A stretch of 64,000 nucleotides of DNA from positions 880,501 to 944,500 of the forward strand of contig NC_087082.1 in assembly GCF_026151205.1 (NCBI RefSeq), read 5' to 3'. The translations under genes and the position numbers were made by a program. The stretch comes from Bolinopsis microptera. Lineage: Eukaryota > Ctenophora > Tentaculata > Lobata > Bolinopsidae. Below, piece after piece: positions 42,110 to 53,647 of the stretch; within the stretch, counting starts at the first letter, position 1, and every line of letters begins with the position of its first letter. The notes beneath the pieces are model-generated. The model searched no databases. It was given only the letters and a program-made list of their open reading frames with translations, and had not been told where the DNA came from.

Positions 42110-42860
42110 TACCTTCAGCAGTGCACAAGCATTTTTTACCTAAACAGTGCACAAGCATTTTCGGAGGAGAGCTATTCAAAGTAAACATGTTTGACAGAGC
42201 TTAGAGCTAACCGGCTGAGTTTAACAGCTTTAAAGTTACAAACTAAATAACCCTTTTTTCAAGGGTACAGTTTACCGCATTAAGGTATTTTTAAGAATCA
42301 TTTTTGTCGGTAAGATCCTGTTTTATAATAATAATAATAAACTAAATAATAGAGTTATAAAATGGGAGGATATGATAATTTATAAACCCCGGACCTGGAA
42401 ACACTTGAGAGTCAAGTTTGAATTAAGATCGAAGTCAAAATATTTGATTTTATTATTATTTGTGCTAATTACTAAAAAGAAAAATCAGTTACGTACACTA
42501 GGTTGAGCATGATTTTATGCGAGTTATAGAATTATTTGTTCAAGCAGCACCTAAATTGTGCGCTAATTTTTAATGTCTGTTTTTAGATCACTCTTCTGCC
42601 AGAGTTTGTATTGCGAAAGATTATAGGTATTTGTTAATCTTCAAATAAGCTGACTTTTATTGATCTATTAACATATTTATTTGCCAAGAAATTACATTAT
42701 CTCATTATGCAGACCACGTTATCTTTTGGATACCAGATGACTCGGGACAAATCATAAAACACAATGTTAGGACCCAGTCCATTACCTTCTCAAATACAAT
42801 GGGAACTTTCAAACGTTAATGACTTTTCTTACAATGAATTTTAAGTTGCTTCACTCTACG
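42110..42860 (+). repeat. Low-copy repeat block R1
   Basis: Contains CACAAGCATTTTCGGAGGAG, readable as CTSIFGGELFKVNMFDRA then a stop, and further down a frame DHVIFWIPDDSGQIIKHNVR ending FKR. The same block recurs at 46495-46870 and 47570-47860 with small changes. No intact gene. Confidence 0.75.
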
Positions 42861-42889
42861 GAGTCGAAGCTAGAGATGGCATTATTCAT

Positions 42890-43660
42890 GTAGGGGGGTC
42901 ATGGGTGCTGTTATATTATTATTATTCACTTGAAACCCAAGGTGGCGAAGCTAGAGAAGGTATTATTCATGGGAGCTGTTATATTATTATTATTCACTCG
43001 AAACCCAAGGTGGCGGGTTCAACAATGTAATCGGCATAACATTGATACCATTAGATTACGAACGATTCCGTGTCCTACAGACAGTGCCCGAGAGACAAAA
43101 AAGATAACATCTTTGGTGGTGAGATGTATAAGCTCAACATAGTGCTAATTGGAACTGAAGTAAACATAAAACTATAATTCCCAGCTAGGAAGAAATCTTC
43201 AGTTCTAAGACCTTGTATCTTCTCCATTGCATGAACTTTCAATATAATAATGAGTTTGATAAGTTTTTTAAAGCAGTGGAAATATATTTCTAATCACAAT
43301 TTAAATTTTATTGAAATCATTAGAAACATTTAACGGGAAAAGGCAGTGTCCTACAAACATTGCCCGATAGACAAAAAAGACAACATCTTTGGTGGTGAGA
43401 TGTTTAAGCTAAACATAGTGCTAATGGAACTGAAGTAAGCATAAAACTATAATGCTCAGCTAGAAAGAAATCCTCAGTTCTAAGACCTTGTATCTTCTCC
43501 ATTGCATAAACTTTTCATATAATAATAAGTTTGATAAGTTTTTTCATGTCGATTCACTTGAAACCCAAGGTGGCGAATTCAACAATGTAATCGGCATAAC
43601 ACTGATACCACTAGATTAAGAACAATTCCGTGTACAAGAGCAGTCAAGTAATAACGCTAC
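42890..43660 (+). repeat. Low-copy repeat block R2 (FGGE exon copies)
   Basis: Two tandem versions of GAGACAAAAAAGA-ACATCTTTGGTGGTGA (43090 and 43370), each followed by a donor-like GGAACTGAAGTAA and the conserved tract CTTGTATCTTCTCCATTGC. Also found near 48255, 48530, 58680 and 60920. It reads as a degenerate exon ending in GTE before the donor. Confidence 0.7.
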
Positions 43661-43699
43661 CGGGGCATTGAAATTGCTTACCAAACAATTGGATCCACT

Positions 43700-44370
43700 C
43701 CTTTTTCCTTTGCACGGGAATGCAAGCTACCTTACAAAATCAACGGAAGGAACTTCACCAGGTCAAACGGAGTGGAAATGACCCCCGAACAAATCGCAAC
43801 CACCATCCTTCGTAAAGTAAGAAGAAGATTCCCGGGTGAAACCCTTAAGGCAGTGATAACGGTTCCTGCCTATTATGACGACCTTTGCCGCCAAAAAACA
43901 CGGGAAGCGGCTGAAGAAGCTGTGATAACGGTCATTGAAATAATGAACAAGCCCATGGCGGCCACAAATGCAGCCGCAGACAGCATTCCAACCAACCGGA
44001 AAGTCGTCACAATCGACATGGGCGGAGGCACTATGGATGTCTCCGCCATTGAAAAAACAAAGAATTCGTTGAAAGTAGTGGGCATGTCGGGGGACCTGCA
44101 TCTTGGCGGAGGCCAGGTGGATAGAATGGTGACAGAGCGCGTGATCACTAACCTAACGAGGAAGAAAAACGGCACAAGAACCGGGAAGCCGACCAAAGAA
44201 GCAAGAGCAAAGCTGCTCTTTGCCGTGAACCAAGCCAAACACCACCTCTCAGAATCCGACACCGTGGAAATCCGCATAACAGAGTACGACTCCAAAGGAT
44301 CCATCGGAGTGGAACTTACACGGGAAGAGTTTGACAAGATCATAAAGCCAAAACTAACAACGGTGACCAC
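43700..44370 (+). pseudogene. HSP70-like ATPase domain, middle exon
   Basis: Reads FARECKLPYKINGRNFTRSN, then EMTPEQIATTILRKV, AVITVPAYYDDLCRQKTREA, HSP70 signature 2 as IDMGGGTMDVSAIE, MSGDLHLGGGQVDRMV, and KLLFAVNQAKHHLSESDTVE, ending near KPKLTTV. These are lobes I/II of an HSP70 nucleotide-binding domain, with the phosphate-2 loop GGGT intact. The canonical GDTHLGGEDFD is altered to GDLHLGGGQVD. The N-terminal exon is not next to it (a copy is 4 kb downstream), so it is part of a scrambled locus. Family function: ATP-driven chaperone. Confidence 0.85.
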
Positions 44371-44701
44371 ACATATTGTTAGACTTAGCATACTAATCAT
44401 TATTTATTATTCATAGCATGAGAACCGGTTGATAGATATTTGTAGAAAGAGGATTCTGATTGTTATCGTAGAGTATCAACCGGTACGTATAATACATTCT
44501 TTTAACTAAATATTTACAATGATCAATGATGGATAATTGGAACTTGATATAACTATTTGAGTTTATATTATTGGTGTAGTAAATTCTATTTATTACAGGT
44601 TCTGTTTCTATTTCTTTAGTACAACCAAAACCAGCGAGTTTCTCTTCTCAACACTCAAGTCTATCGTATCCCGTGAACACACATATTAACACATATAACA
44701 G

Positions 44702-45089
44702 AAGCGGTACTTGTTGGCGGTAGCTCTCGTCTGTCGTTGCTGAAAACCATCGTGGTAGATACCCTACCTAATGCATCACTCATCGAGCCAGTTAAAGTGG
44801 ACCGGGCGGTAGCACTGGGTGCCGCCAGGAGGATTGGCCAACTACTTGGGAACCCAGACAGCAAAGAACCTGCAGAAATTACCGAGATGGCCAATCATAC
44901 CCTGGGAATCAGCGTGATCAGCGACGGGTTTGTACCCCTGATTCCGAGAGGAGCTTAGTTACCTGTGACACGGAAGAAAGACTTTACCACAAGCGTGGAT
45001 TTCAAGGAAATCAAGAAAAACGAGGACAAAGAAAAGGAAAAGGAACTCACATCGGATGACCTATCAACGGACTCCAGGGAGGAGAACTA
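44702..45089 (+). pseudogene. HSP70-like C-terminal ATPase exon and tail
   Basis: After an acceptor (CATATAACAG) it reads AVLVGGSSRLSLLKTIV (HSP70 signature 3), DRAVALGAARRIGQLLG, NHTLGISVISDGFVPLIPRG, then an in-frame TAG at 44956-44958, followed by LPVTRKKDFTTSVDF and a Lys/Glu tail to TAG at 45089. About 20-25 residues expected between the 43700 exon and this one are not seen. The stop falls at the start of the substrate-binding domain, so the product would be an isolated, incomplete ATPase. Confidence 0.82.
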
Positions 45090-45480
45090 GAAAAACAGCG
45101 TGACCCATGCTTTTGTGGGAAGACTTTAAACAGCGTGTAGAAGGGAATATTATGGTTATTTCGGTTATTTTTTTAATATATTGGTTTAAAAAAGGTTTTA
45201 CTTTCAGTTGTTTTGGGATATTTTTTTAAAGTAAATATAAAAAATAAATATATATATAAAGGGGTTTGAACTAAATAGATGATTTTACAATTGGTATTAC
45301 CTTACGTCTATAATTGATCTCTGTTGATTCATAAAAATTATCATGGCAAAACACAAAGTTACAAATCAATATATATATATATAATTATACACATTAAATA
45401 TCTCTAATGGTTTCACACATGATCATAGTGTGGAACCATCCCTGAAACAATCAGTGAACCAGTTACTAACCAAATACCCC
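45090..45480. other. Spacer, AT-rich
   Basis: Contains two short AT microsatellites (45245-45262, 45370-45383). No gene seen. Confidence 0.5.
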
Positions 45481-45489
45481 AACAGGGAA

Positions 45490-45960
45490 TGGCCGATCAA
45501 CAACGTGGCAACAACGCCCCAGCAGCAGCTGCCGCAGCCGCAGCTAGAATGCCACAGCGTCTCAACCCGATGTTCAGAAGAGCACCACCACAGTTTACGA
45601 GCGGGATGGACCTGGATCTATACCTACAACGGTTCCGGGCGTACACCAGATCCATTAACTGGCCGGCAAATGAACAAGTGGACCTTCTAATAAGCTTGCT
45701 GGAGGACAAGGCACTAGAAGGGATCTCGAGAACGGTTCAACTCGTTACTCGTGCAAGGCGATTTAGACGAACTCATCGTACAAATCAGACGTGCAGAAGG
45801 GCTAGGCCGTAACAGAGAACGGTACATAACGAAACTACGCAACAGAAAAAGACTTCGGAAAGAAGGAATCTGGGAATACCACCTCGAGTTACACAAACTG
45901 GCAAAGAAGGCTTATCCAGACAATGATGCTATGAGAAATGGGTCTCTAAGAGAATCATTT
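45490..45960 (+). pseudogene. Gypsy/Ty3-like gag fragment, frameshifted
   Basis: ATG 45490 opens MADQQRGNNAPAAAAAAAAR, then FTSGMDLDLYLQRFRAYTRS, NEQVDLLISLLEDKALEG. A frameshift near 45745 moves the protein to another frame that continues LDELIVQIRRAEGLGRNRER, RKRLRKEGIWEYHLELHKLA and KKAYPDNDAMRNGSLRESFI, the classic capsid pattern of Ty3/gypsy Gag. The zinc knuckle and pol are missing and AT-rich DNA follows. No LTR identified. Confidence 0.78.
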
Positions 45961-46151
45961 ATCGCCATATTTCACATTTTGATAAATTTTTGTTTCCTAT
46001 TTCTCTTACTTATATTGAAGTGTTTTATTTGTACTCCTTCTATAAAAGGGAAAAGTGGATCTAAATATAAAGAAAGGAGAAAGACGGGGAAGAAAGGGTA
46101 GTATTAAAGAGTATTGTACTGGATATTATAGTACGTTTAGGTGTTAAGAAA

Positions 46152-46373
46152 ATGGAAAGTAATACTGACAAGAAACTATATCCTATATGGATCCACAAAT
46201 CGGATTACCGACCAATCTCTCAGAATGAGAGCGACGCCTTGAAATCTGATATGATGAAGAACTTTCTGACTCTTGCGAGAAATGGCGACCTCACAATTGA
46301 CTTTCGATTCACCTCGAAATTCTCGGACCTTAAGTCCGGTAAGATGAAACTAACATACATACATAGGTATTAA
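46152..46373 (+). CDS. Hypothetical 73-codon ORF
   Basis: Starts ATG 46152 (MESNTDKKLYPIWIHKSDYR) and contains NFLTLARNGDLTIDFRFTSK. A donor-like CCGGTAAGATG at 46337 would end it as a first exon. No family recognised; no copies elsewhere in the window. Confidence 0.35.
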   Translation: MESNTDKKLYPIWIHKSDYRPISQNESDALKSDMMKNFLTLARNGDLTIDFRFTSKFSDLKSGKMKLTYIHRY

Positions 46374-46494
46374 GTATAGGAAGTGTTCTTTCGGCATTTT
46401 AGTTTAAGCGCGCAGAGCTGTGCTAGGGTTAAATTTAAATGATTTCCCTTCAACACAAGCATCATAAAAAAATATATGAAGAATAATTAAACAG

Positions 46495-47860
46495 TCCAGC
46501 GTCCCCTAAACAGTGCACAAGCATTTTCGGAGGAGGGCTATTCAAAGTAAACACTAAACATGTTTGACAGAGCTTAGAGCTAACCAGCTGAGTTTAACAG
46601 TTTTAAAGTTACAAACTGAATAATAGAGTTATAAAATGGGAGGATATGATAATTTATAAACCTCGGACCTGAAAACACTTGAGAGTCAAGTTTGAATTAA
46701 GATCGAAGTCAAAATATTTGATTTTATTATTATTTGTGTTAATCACTAAAAAGAAAAATCAGTTACAGTAAAGCACTAGGTTGAGCATGATTTTATGCGA
46801 ATTATAGAATTATTTGTTCAAGCAGCACCTAAATTGCGCGCTTACTTTTTAATATCGGTTTTTAGATCACTCTTCTAGTAAAACAAATTTTAGTAAAACA
46901 AATTTTATTTTATACCCACAATCAATTCATATTTAGTTCAAATATTTAAAGTCAAAATAACCATTTCACATAAGTGGTTATATTATAATAAAATAATTTG
47001 TGATAAATTAATAAATTAATTTACACTCAAAAATGAACAAAATATACACAATTTTTACCTAGTGCAACACTGGTTCAGCGCGCGGCTGATCGAAAAAGTT
47101 TGATTTGATTTACTAACTACAGTGTACAGCGTGCATGAAAAAATTACTTACTGAATCTTTTAATACTAGACACATTTTAATTCAGATGTTGTTCAATGAG
47201 TTAGCCACAAAAATGTTCAAATTGTGTAGGAGGGTAAAGGACACAATTGCTAGTAGTGCTTCTTTGTGCCCGTTGACTACAATGAACATTTTGCGGAGTT
47301 TCTCCAGACGGCTTTTATCGGAGTGCGTGTTATTTACTTGGTTATGCATAAGCCAGGCCAACATTTTGTTTTTGTGTCAGCCGTGCTACCAGGTTGCAGA
47401 GTATTATAAACACTAAACAATTATACACTATACAAATTTGCTAATACAATATCATGCAGAGTCCGATCTAGCTGCAAACGTCAGACACCACAGTTCAGCC
47501 GCCAAGTACCGTTTAAGTGAACACCGAAACACGAGGTTTAGGTGTCATTTTGTAAATCACTTTATGGATGCCACAGTTTGTATTGCGAAGGAATATAGGT
47601 TTTTGTTAATCTTCAAAAAAGCTGACTTTTATTGATCTTTTAACACATTTATTTGCCAAGAAATAACATTATCTCATTATGCAGACCACGTTGTCTTTTG
47701 GAGACCAGATGACTCGGGACAAATCATAAAACACAATGTTAGGACCCAGTCCATTACCTTCTCGAACACAATGGGAACTTTCAAACGTTAATGACTTTTC
47801 TTAAGAATTTTAAGTTGCTCCTCTCCACGGAGTCGAAGCTAGAAAAAGCATTATTCATGG
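46495..47860 (+). repeat. Repeat blocks R1 (second copy) and 15.9-kb family
   Basis: 46495-46870 repeats 42140-42600. 46877-47290 repeats 15885-16290. 47570-47860 repeats 42590-42880. Thus the R1 block here has been split by insertion of the 15.9-kb-type repeat and extra DNA (47290-47570). A 93-codon frame (47135-47416) rich in Cys/Leu has no recognised motif. Confidence 0.75.
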
Positions 47861-47959
47861 GAGCTGTTATATTATTATTATTTACTTGAAACCCAAGGTG
47901 GCGAGTTCAACAATGTAATCGGCATAACATTGATACCACTAGATTAAGAACGATTCTGT

Positions 47960-48270
47960 GTCCTGCAAACAGTGCCGGAGAGATTGTTGGGCATCGACCT
48001 TGGGACCACCACAACGGTGGTAGCAGAGTTTCAAGACGGAAAACCAGTTATTGTCACATGGGGCGGGAACGAGACGTGCATTCGGTCGACGATCGACCTG
48101 TCTACAGGAAAGGCAGGATACGAGCACTCCACTATGATGACATATCTTATCCGAGAGTCCAAAAAGTTTATCGGGCGTCAGCGGCAGTGACTCAAGAACT
48201 CGCACGGGAATGCGAGCTACCTTACAAAATCAATGGAAGGAACTTCACCGGGTCAAACGGAACCACCACA
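47960..48270 (+). pseudogene. HSP70-like N-terminal exon, frameshifted and fused
   Basis: Reads ERLLGIDLGTTTTVVAEF (HSP70 signature 1), DGKPVIVTWGGNET, GYEHSTMMTYLIRESKKFIG, then a frame change near 48190 and LARECELPYKINGRNFTGSN. It is embedded in an R2 repeat copy: the left flank CTGCAAACAGTGCC and right flank ACAACATCTTTGGTGG are adjacent in R2 copies lacking HSP70 sequence. So it is a chimera created by recombination or by differential deletion. Confidence 0.82.
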
Positions 48271-49070
48271 ACATCTTTGGTGGTGAGATGTTTAAGCTGA
48301 ACATAGTGCTAATGGAACTGAAGTAAGCATAAAACTATAATTCTCAGCTAGAAAGAAATCCTCAGTTCTAAGACCATGTATCTTCTCCATTGCATGAACT
48401 TTCAATATAATAATATGTTTCATAAGTTTTTTAAAGCAGTGGAAATATATTTATAATCACAATTTAAATTTTATTGAAATCATTAGAAAAATTTAACGGG
48501 AAAAGGCAGTATCCTACAAACAGTGCACGAGAGACAAAAAAGACAACATCTTTGGTGGTGAGATGTTTAAGCTAAACATAGTGCTAATGGAACTGAAGTA
48601 AACATAAAAATATAATTCTCAGTTAGGAAGAAATCCAGTTCTAAGACCTTGTATCTTCTCCATTGCATGAACTTTCAATATAATAATAAGTTTGATAAGT
48701 TTTTTATAGCAGCGGAAATATATTTCTAATCACAATTTAAATTTTATTGAAATCATTAGAAACATATATGGGGAAAAAGTTTATAATAAACTTGAAAATA
48801 TGATTTTTATATAGTCAGCAAATTCGATCATTCTTCCAATAACTCAATAACTACTGAGAATAAAGATGTTACATCTCATCAAAAGAGCCGTTCTTATAGA
48901 TGAAGCGCACCGCCTAAAAAAGTAAAAAGGGATGTACATCTCATCGATTTACATAAATGTATTATTGATTATATTATGATGTATGATATTAGTTATTATA
49001 TATAATTCTGACCTATACCTTTCAGCCTCTGATTAGAAGACTAGCTAAGTCAAGTGTATCCATTGTTCGA
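48271..49070 (+). repeat. R2 repeat copies
   Basis: Two further copies of the R2 block, each with TTTGGTGGTGAGATGTTTAA and CTTGTATCTTCTCCATTGC. Non-coding remainder. Confidence 0.7.
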
Positions 49071-49139
49071 GATAAGATAGTCCATTACATTGGCGACAAG
49101 ATGACGAAAACGTACCCATATCCACTTACCTCTGAAGTC

Positions 49140-49720
49140 AGTGCTCCCTAGATGACTGGTTTGAACAGTATACGTGGTTACTGAAGAGTCAACAGGCATA
49201 CCCGGTTGAACCGGAAGCATTGCAGGTCGAACCCTACGTGCTACATAGGTTCATAATCACGAACCTCATTTTGAGAAATTACATTTTTAAGACTGTTTTT
49301 TTCCTTCAAAAACTGTCGCCTGCAAAGCAGACATACTAAGTAGTCTGAACTTTCATTAATCTAATTATTTTACCTTAGATGAGGCCAATTCATTAGATGC
49401 AAGAAGAAAGTAATGGATGAGTATAAGCATTTGCTGTTCAACCCAGCACTTACAGAAACTGACCTCGTCACAGATGCAGGTAACTGTTTGCTCTGTAGAC
49501 CAGGATTGTGCATTCCCAGTAGTCATGGTAAAGACCATGTGAAAAAGTTTAAACGAATAGACGTCTTGGTCATATTGACGGTTGTCGGCAAGACACATCA
49601 TTTTGCTATGTGGATGATAAAAAGCTGACAAGATACCACTATCACTGTCCATTCTGCTTATTTAGTAATAAGGAAGTTGGAAGACAATTTTTGCATTATA
49701 TAAACAGATGTATGTTATAA
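49140..49720 (+). CDS. Unassigned exons with a C2HC-type zinc finger
   Basis: A first open segment reads SLDDWFEQYTWLLKSQQAYP and VEPYVLHRFIITNLIL. A second (49413 on) reads MDEYKHLLFNPALTETDLV and GNCLLCRPGLCIPSSHGKDH. Near 49630-49715 a different frame encodes YHYHCPFCLFSNKEVGRQFL and HYINRC, a Cys2-His-Cys finger. Frames differ, so introns or frameshifts separate them. It lies upstream of the RecQ-like exons and could be the N-terminal region of the same gene; not proven. Confidence 0.45.
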
Positions 49721-49996
49721 ATTGATACTATATTTTAGATTTAGACTGATAACTGATCACTTATTATATTTTGTAGGGTCTAGGGTTAGATCCTGATTCA
49801 CGATTTCCCTGTTTCTCTTGTACAACGGCTAGGACCTTACAATGTAGAAGTCAACCCTCAACAAATCGGGGATGCTCACGAGATATACCTAAACCTACAG
49901 CAGCAGAGGATACTAAGTAAGAACTACGGGATATATAAAATATATGGACGTATATTTCTAATAACAATTTAAATTTTTTTTTAAATCATTAACAAA

Positions 49997-50206
49997 ATGT
50001 ATGGGGAAAAAAGCAGTGTCCTGCAAACAGTGTCCTACAAAGTAGTGAAGTTTAAAATGGCCAGGGATGGCATTTTGACGGTTGTCGCCGAAAAAACAGG
50101 GAGAAGCGACTTTCAAAAGACAGTGGTATTAGAAAAGACAGGACGGAACATTGGCGAGCTGGAAATGGCGATCGCGAAGGCCACACTGCAACAGAGTGCT
50201 CACTGA
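49997..50206 (+). pseudogene. HSP70-like substrate-binding-domain fragment in a repeat copy
   Basis: VVKFKMARDGILTVVAEKTG matches the C-terminal part of the HSP70 beta-sandwich (the DxxGIL-V-A strand), followed by KTGRNIGELEMAIAKA. At 50187 it joins NRVLTEAEIS sequence, which in the 55040 copy follows FGGELLKVNFF. The left edge is again CTGCAAACAGTGTCC. Confidence 0.6.
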
Positions 50207-50592
50207 AGCAGAGATAAGCATCCCAAACGAAGAAATATGCGACTTAAGTTGTGAAATATAAAATTGTGCTGATATTTTCTTTCTCTTTACAGTTTCTTTC
50301 TTTAAAACATTTCCTTTTTTCTTCATACTTATTATTTTCATTGTTTTTTCATCCGGTGTTTAATCTCATTTCTCTGTAAGTTTTTGTCTGATTTTCTTTT
50401 CTTTTTTTAACATTTTTTTCATTCTTCTACTTACTATGTCACTACTTTCCAGCTGCGAAGGGTAAGGGTTAATCGGCTTAACGAAGCAAAACCAAGCCGC
50501 CATTATTTTACATGGTTTCATCTTATGTTTGTGTCTGATTGCCTACGGAAGCATATAATTATATAAAATATATTTTTATTCATATTTCACAG

Positions 50593-50747
50593 GTTGAAAC
50601 TCGGTTCAAGCAGTATTTGTCCTACTTGCTCGACGAAGGACTCTATGACAAGGAGGATCAAACAGATAAAGAAATACTGGCAGCGGTGTTTATACCTGCG
50701 ATTCAGAGATGCCTGGACACATATGCATCTGAGTACAACAATTACAG
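50593..50747 (+). CDS. Unassigned exon
   Basis: Bounded by CACAG and GTAATC. Encodes about 51 helical residues (VETRFKQYLSYLLDEGLYDK, DKEILAAVFIPAIQRCLDTY). No family recognised. Sits between the zinc-finger exons and the RecQ-like exons on the same strand. Confidence 0.5.
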
Positions 50748-50916
50748 GTAATCAACAGCTGCTAGTAGATTATATTTAATTGTAAGTCATTTTATGAAAT
50801 AATGTTTTCGTTTTCAGTTAAAATGGTCTGGTTAGGTACCAATACAGGCTCTGTCATTCTTTTCTACTGAGTATAATGCTGTTGTAGCTAACCCAGAGGT
50901 GTTCTTCAGTCAGAAG

Positions 50917-51065
50917 GGTGATCAAGTTCGTAATTTAAAAAATACTCATTATTGATTCGCAATCAAATAATGTTCTTGTTATTGAAAAAAAAGGAGGTGG
51001 AATTCAGCCCCTAAAATATCGTATTTAATAACAAATGTTAATTTAAACAATGACATAAGTCATTG
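50917..51065. repeat. Direct repeat, left copy
   Basis: GATCAAGTTCGTAATTTAAA through TTTAATAAC and AATGACATAA matches 53493-53612 (about 120 bp, diverged). The pair brackets the RecQ/recombinase exons. Confidence 0.65.
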
Positions 51066-51641
51066 ATCGATAACATCACTCTACACTTGAAAATGGTAAA
51101 AACTGGAATGAATAATGATAGTGACTCTATTTGGTCGAACTTATCGTTGTATCTCCATTTAGGCCAAACAATATTTTTGATATATTTACTGGCACAGTTT
51201 ATTACGTGTGTAAGAAGTATAAAACTCGGATCTGTTGAATAATGTATAAGAGTCAACAAACAATTATTAAGCTGCATAATAGCTGCTGACTTCATATAAC
51301 TGTTTCAATTGGTTAAGCTTATTTAATTATCTGGAAGCATATTAAATTAATGTGAAAATTGTTGAACTGACTATTTACAGGAACTTTGTATCACATAATA
51401 CTGAGTCAGTAGATAAACAATGATATTTTCTCATTAAATCTCATCGATGTATGAACATATATATGATTATAATAAAGACGTCGATATAATACTAATGCAA
51501 TATTCTAAATAGGGCAATATTACAATATGGAACTAGTCAAATGGCAATTCACAGTCGAAGGTAAGGCTTAAAAAACAGCAGTTTAGTTCACTCTTCATTG
51601 AAATGTCTACGTGATACATTCATACATTGGCTCATTCTCAG

Positions 51642-51850
51642 AATGCAAAGCAGACGTACTAAGAACTACGGGATATAGTTTGACGGAAGACCAGGAAAAA
51701 GCCATCAGTGCCATTTTTAATGGGTTTGATGTCGTGGTGTGCTTGCCAACGCGACGGGAGCTGGGAAGTCGCTTATCTTTCAAGCCATAGCGCTGAGCTG
51801 CAAGCTCAGAAAACTCGACTATGTGGTCATCATCGTAAAAAGCCACCACA
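51642..51850 (+). pseudogene. RecQ-like helicase exon with Walker A
   Basis: Acceptor ATTCTCAG, then YSLTEDQEKAISAIFNGFDV (Q-motif-like region of RecQ) and, after a frame disruption in the CTTGCCAACGCGACGGGAGC stretch, TGAGKSLIFQAIALSCK (motif I). Ends at CACCACA|GTAAAT. The two-base excess in motif I puts the N-terminal part out of frame, so this copy is broken. Confidence 0.78.
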
Positions 51851-52410
51851 GTAAATTTAAAAGCTATATAATATTATAATATATGTAATTTTGAACAAAT
51901 CACAAACAAAGACTAATTTAATCGATATTCAAATTAAAAAGGGTACAAATTCAGAATAGGCCGAGAATATTATGTGTGTCCGCTACGATGCGAGAAGTTG
52001 CGGATAAATGTACCAGACAGAGTCTCGGGATTTCTTCTTTTTTAGAAATAAAGAAGAACCCTTTGGATTGTGGCCTCCGTTATCTCGCTATAAAAAAGGT
52101 ATAAATTCTTGTCTGTAAAATTCACGTCCTGTATTGTGAGCATTTGCGCAATTTAAAAAAACTAGGTGATTGGCAATTCAGCTAGTATAACAAACGGTAT
52201 GTTAAATAAAATTGTTTTATAATGATTTCGCCGTATTATTTTGTTCAGCAGACCGGCTGCTATAAGTGGAAATACCTTACAATAAACACAGAACAGACTA
52301 TATATTATATAACTATAAACAATAAGCTTTTGAAGAGTAATACGTTGACAAGGTTGGATATTATAACATCTTGCTTTTAATACAATAAACCTTGTAAATT
52401 TTACGAACAG

Positions 52411-52850
52411 TTTTATGATAGGAAGAGAAGGGGTCCACAACAGCAGGTCTGGAGGTGTACCACTCACAGATACCAGCTACAAAACAAGAAATGATTGCGA
52501 ATAGTTTAATGCTAGAGGACGGCGACGTAAGAATCGTCATAGCGACTAGCGCTCTTTCGATGGGTTTCGACGTTGTCGGTAAGCTAATATAATGACAACG
52601 AAAGTTACCTAACATGTATTTTGTAGCGGAGTTCGGATCTCCACAATTGATTCCCTACGAAGATTCCCCTTTAAGATTTCGGGTCAACAACATAACGAAT
52701 TAATTTTCAGGTATATGCTATGTTGTACACTTACAAATGCCTAGAAGATTGGAAGACTTCGTTCAAATGACTGGAAGATGCGGTCGAAAAGACGGCGTAA
52801 AAGCTTTCTGTCTCCTGTTTATTGACATTAAACCCAGGGATCTAGAATAG
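52411..52850 (+). pseudogene. RecQ-like helicase exons, motifs V and VI
   Basis: Exon 52411-52578 reads LEVYHSQIPATKQEMIANSL and DVRIVIATSALSMGFDVVG (motif V). An intron with matching phase (G|GT) joins it to 52711-52850, ICYVVHLQMPRRLEDFVQMT and GRCGRKDGVKAFCLL (motif VI, Q-x-x-G-R-x-G-R), ending in TAG. The beginning of the first exon contains a stop in this frame. Family role: 3'-5' DNA unwinding. Confidence 0.8.
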
Positions 52851-53172
52851 TCCGGTAATGATTGCAGGCTACAGAATAAAGAATGCAGACGATCGAATTT
52901 GGTTGAACGTTTTACAGGTAATTTGGTGATGTTCTTCAATCTAATGGGAGTTATAAAATAATGAACTAAAAATCTACTTAATATAAAATTAATTAAATTA
53001 CAATTATGCATGATCGATTTAATTTTTGTAATTGCCTCGATGTTTTTACCACGATATATTTTATTTGTACCGTATGCTCTAATAATGATAATAATAATAG
53101 TTACGTTACGAGTGGAATCCCCTTCAACAGCCACTAACCCGACCATCCAGATGATGATAACAGATAAGGGAT

Positions 53173-53511
53173 ATGGGTTGGGATCCGGAAAATGTATTGA
53201 AAAAACTTTTAACCGATTTCGATACTTATTTAACTGATGATCAGGCTCTACAACAAAAGTCGGCAGACGACTACACGAGAAAGATGAGGCGGTTGATCTC
53301 AGTTTACAAAAAGGAGTTTCCATCAACTCTTGTGGACGTGCTCACTGAAAAAGGGTTACTTTCGCTAGTCAAGTTTTCAAACTCGACATATAATTCTAAA
53401 AACGCAAAAAAGACAGTCCAAACGTACCTGTCGGCGATAAAGTGCTTCACGTTTTACTTGAACAAAGAACGTATCATCACAACTGATGCATACAGTCGAT
53501 CAAGTTCGTAA
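53173..53511 (+). CDS. Tyrosine recombinase-like N-terminal (SAM-like) domain
   Basis: An open frame of 112 codons preceded by an acceptor-like GATAACAG. It reads LLTDFDTYLTDDQALQQKSA, DYTRKMRRLISVYKKEF and NAKKTVQTYLSAIKCFTFYL, a four-helix pattern like the core-binding domain of phage-integrase-type recombinases in Crypton/DIRS elements. The catalytic R-H-R-Y half is not present. The assignment rests on helix pattern and Y-x-R-x-L-x-x-L spacing, so it is tentative. Confidence 0.45.
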   Translation: MGWDPENVLKKLLTDFDTYLTDDQALQQKSADDYTRKMRRLISVYKKEFPSTLVDVLTEKGLLSLVKFSNSTYNSKNAKKTVQTYLSAIKCFTFYLNKERIITTDAYSRSSS

Positions 53512-53647
53512 ATTAAAAAATACTTGTTATCGATTTGCACAATAAGGTGGAAGGTGAAAGTGAGCCCCTAAATATTATATTTAATAACTAATTATAAGTT
53601 AGATAATGACATAATATGTACACAATATGTATGACATACTTAAGTAT

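Noticed and set aside
43873-44400. 175-codon minus-strand frame
   Set aside because: Antisense shadow of the HSP70-like exon, whose plus strand has unmistakable family motifs.
45370-45480. Primer-binding site or 5' LTR for the gag fragment at 45490
   Set aside because: No repeated LTR sequence was found on the other side, and no clear tRNA-complementary stretch.
52763-53326. 187-codon minus-strand frame
   Set aside because: Overlaps RecQ motif VI and the recombinase-like exon on the plus strand, both with clear motifs; no recognisable content of its own.
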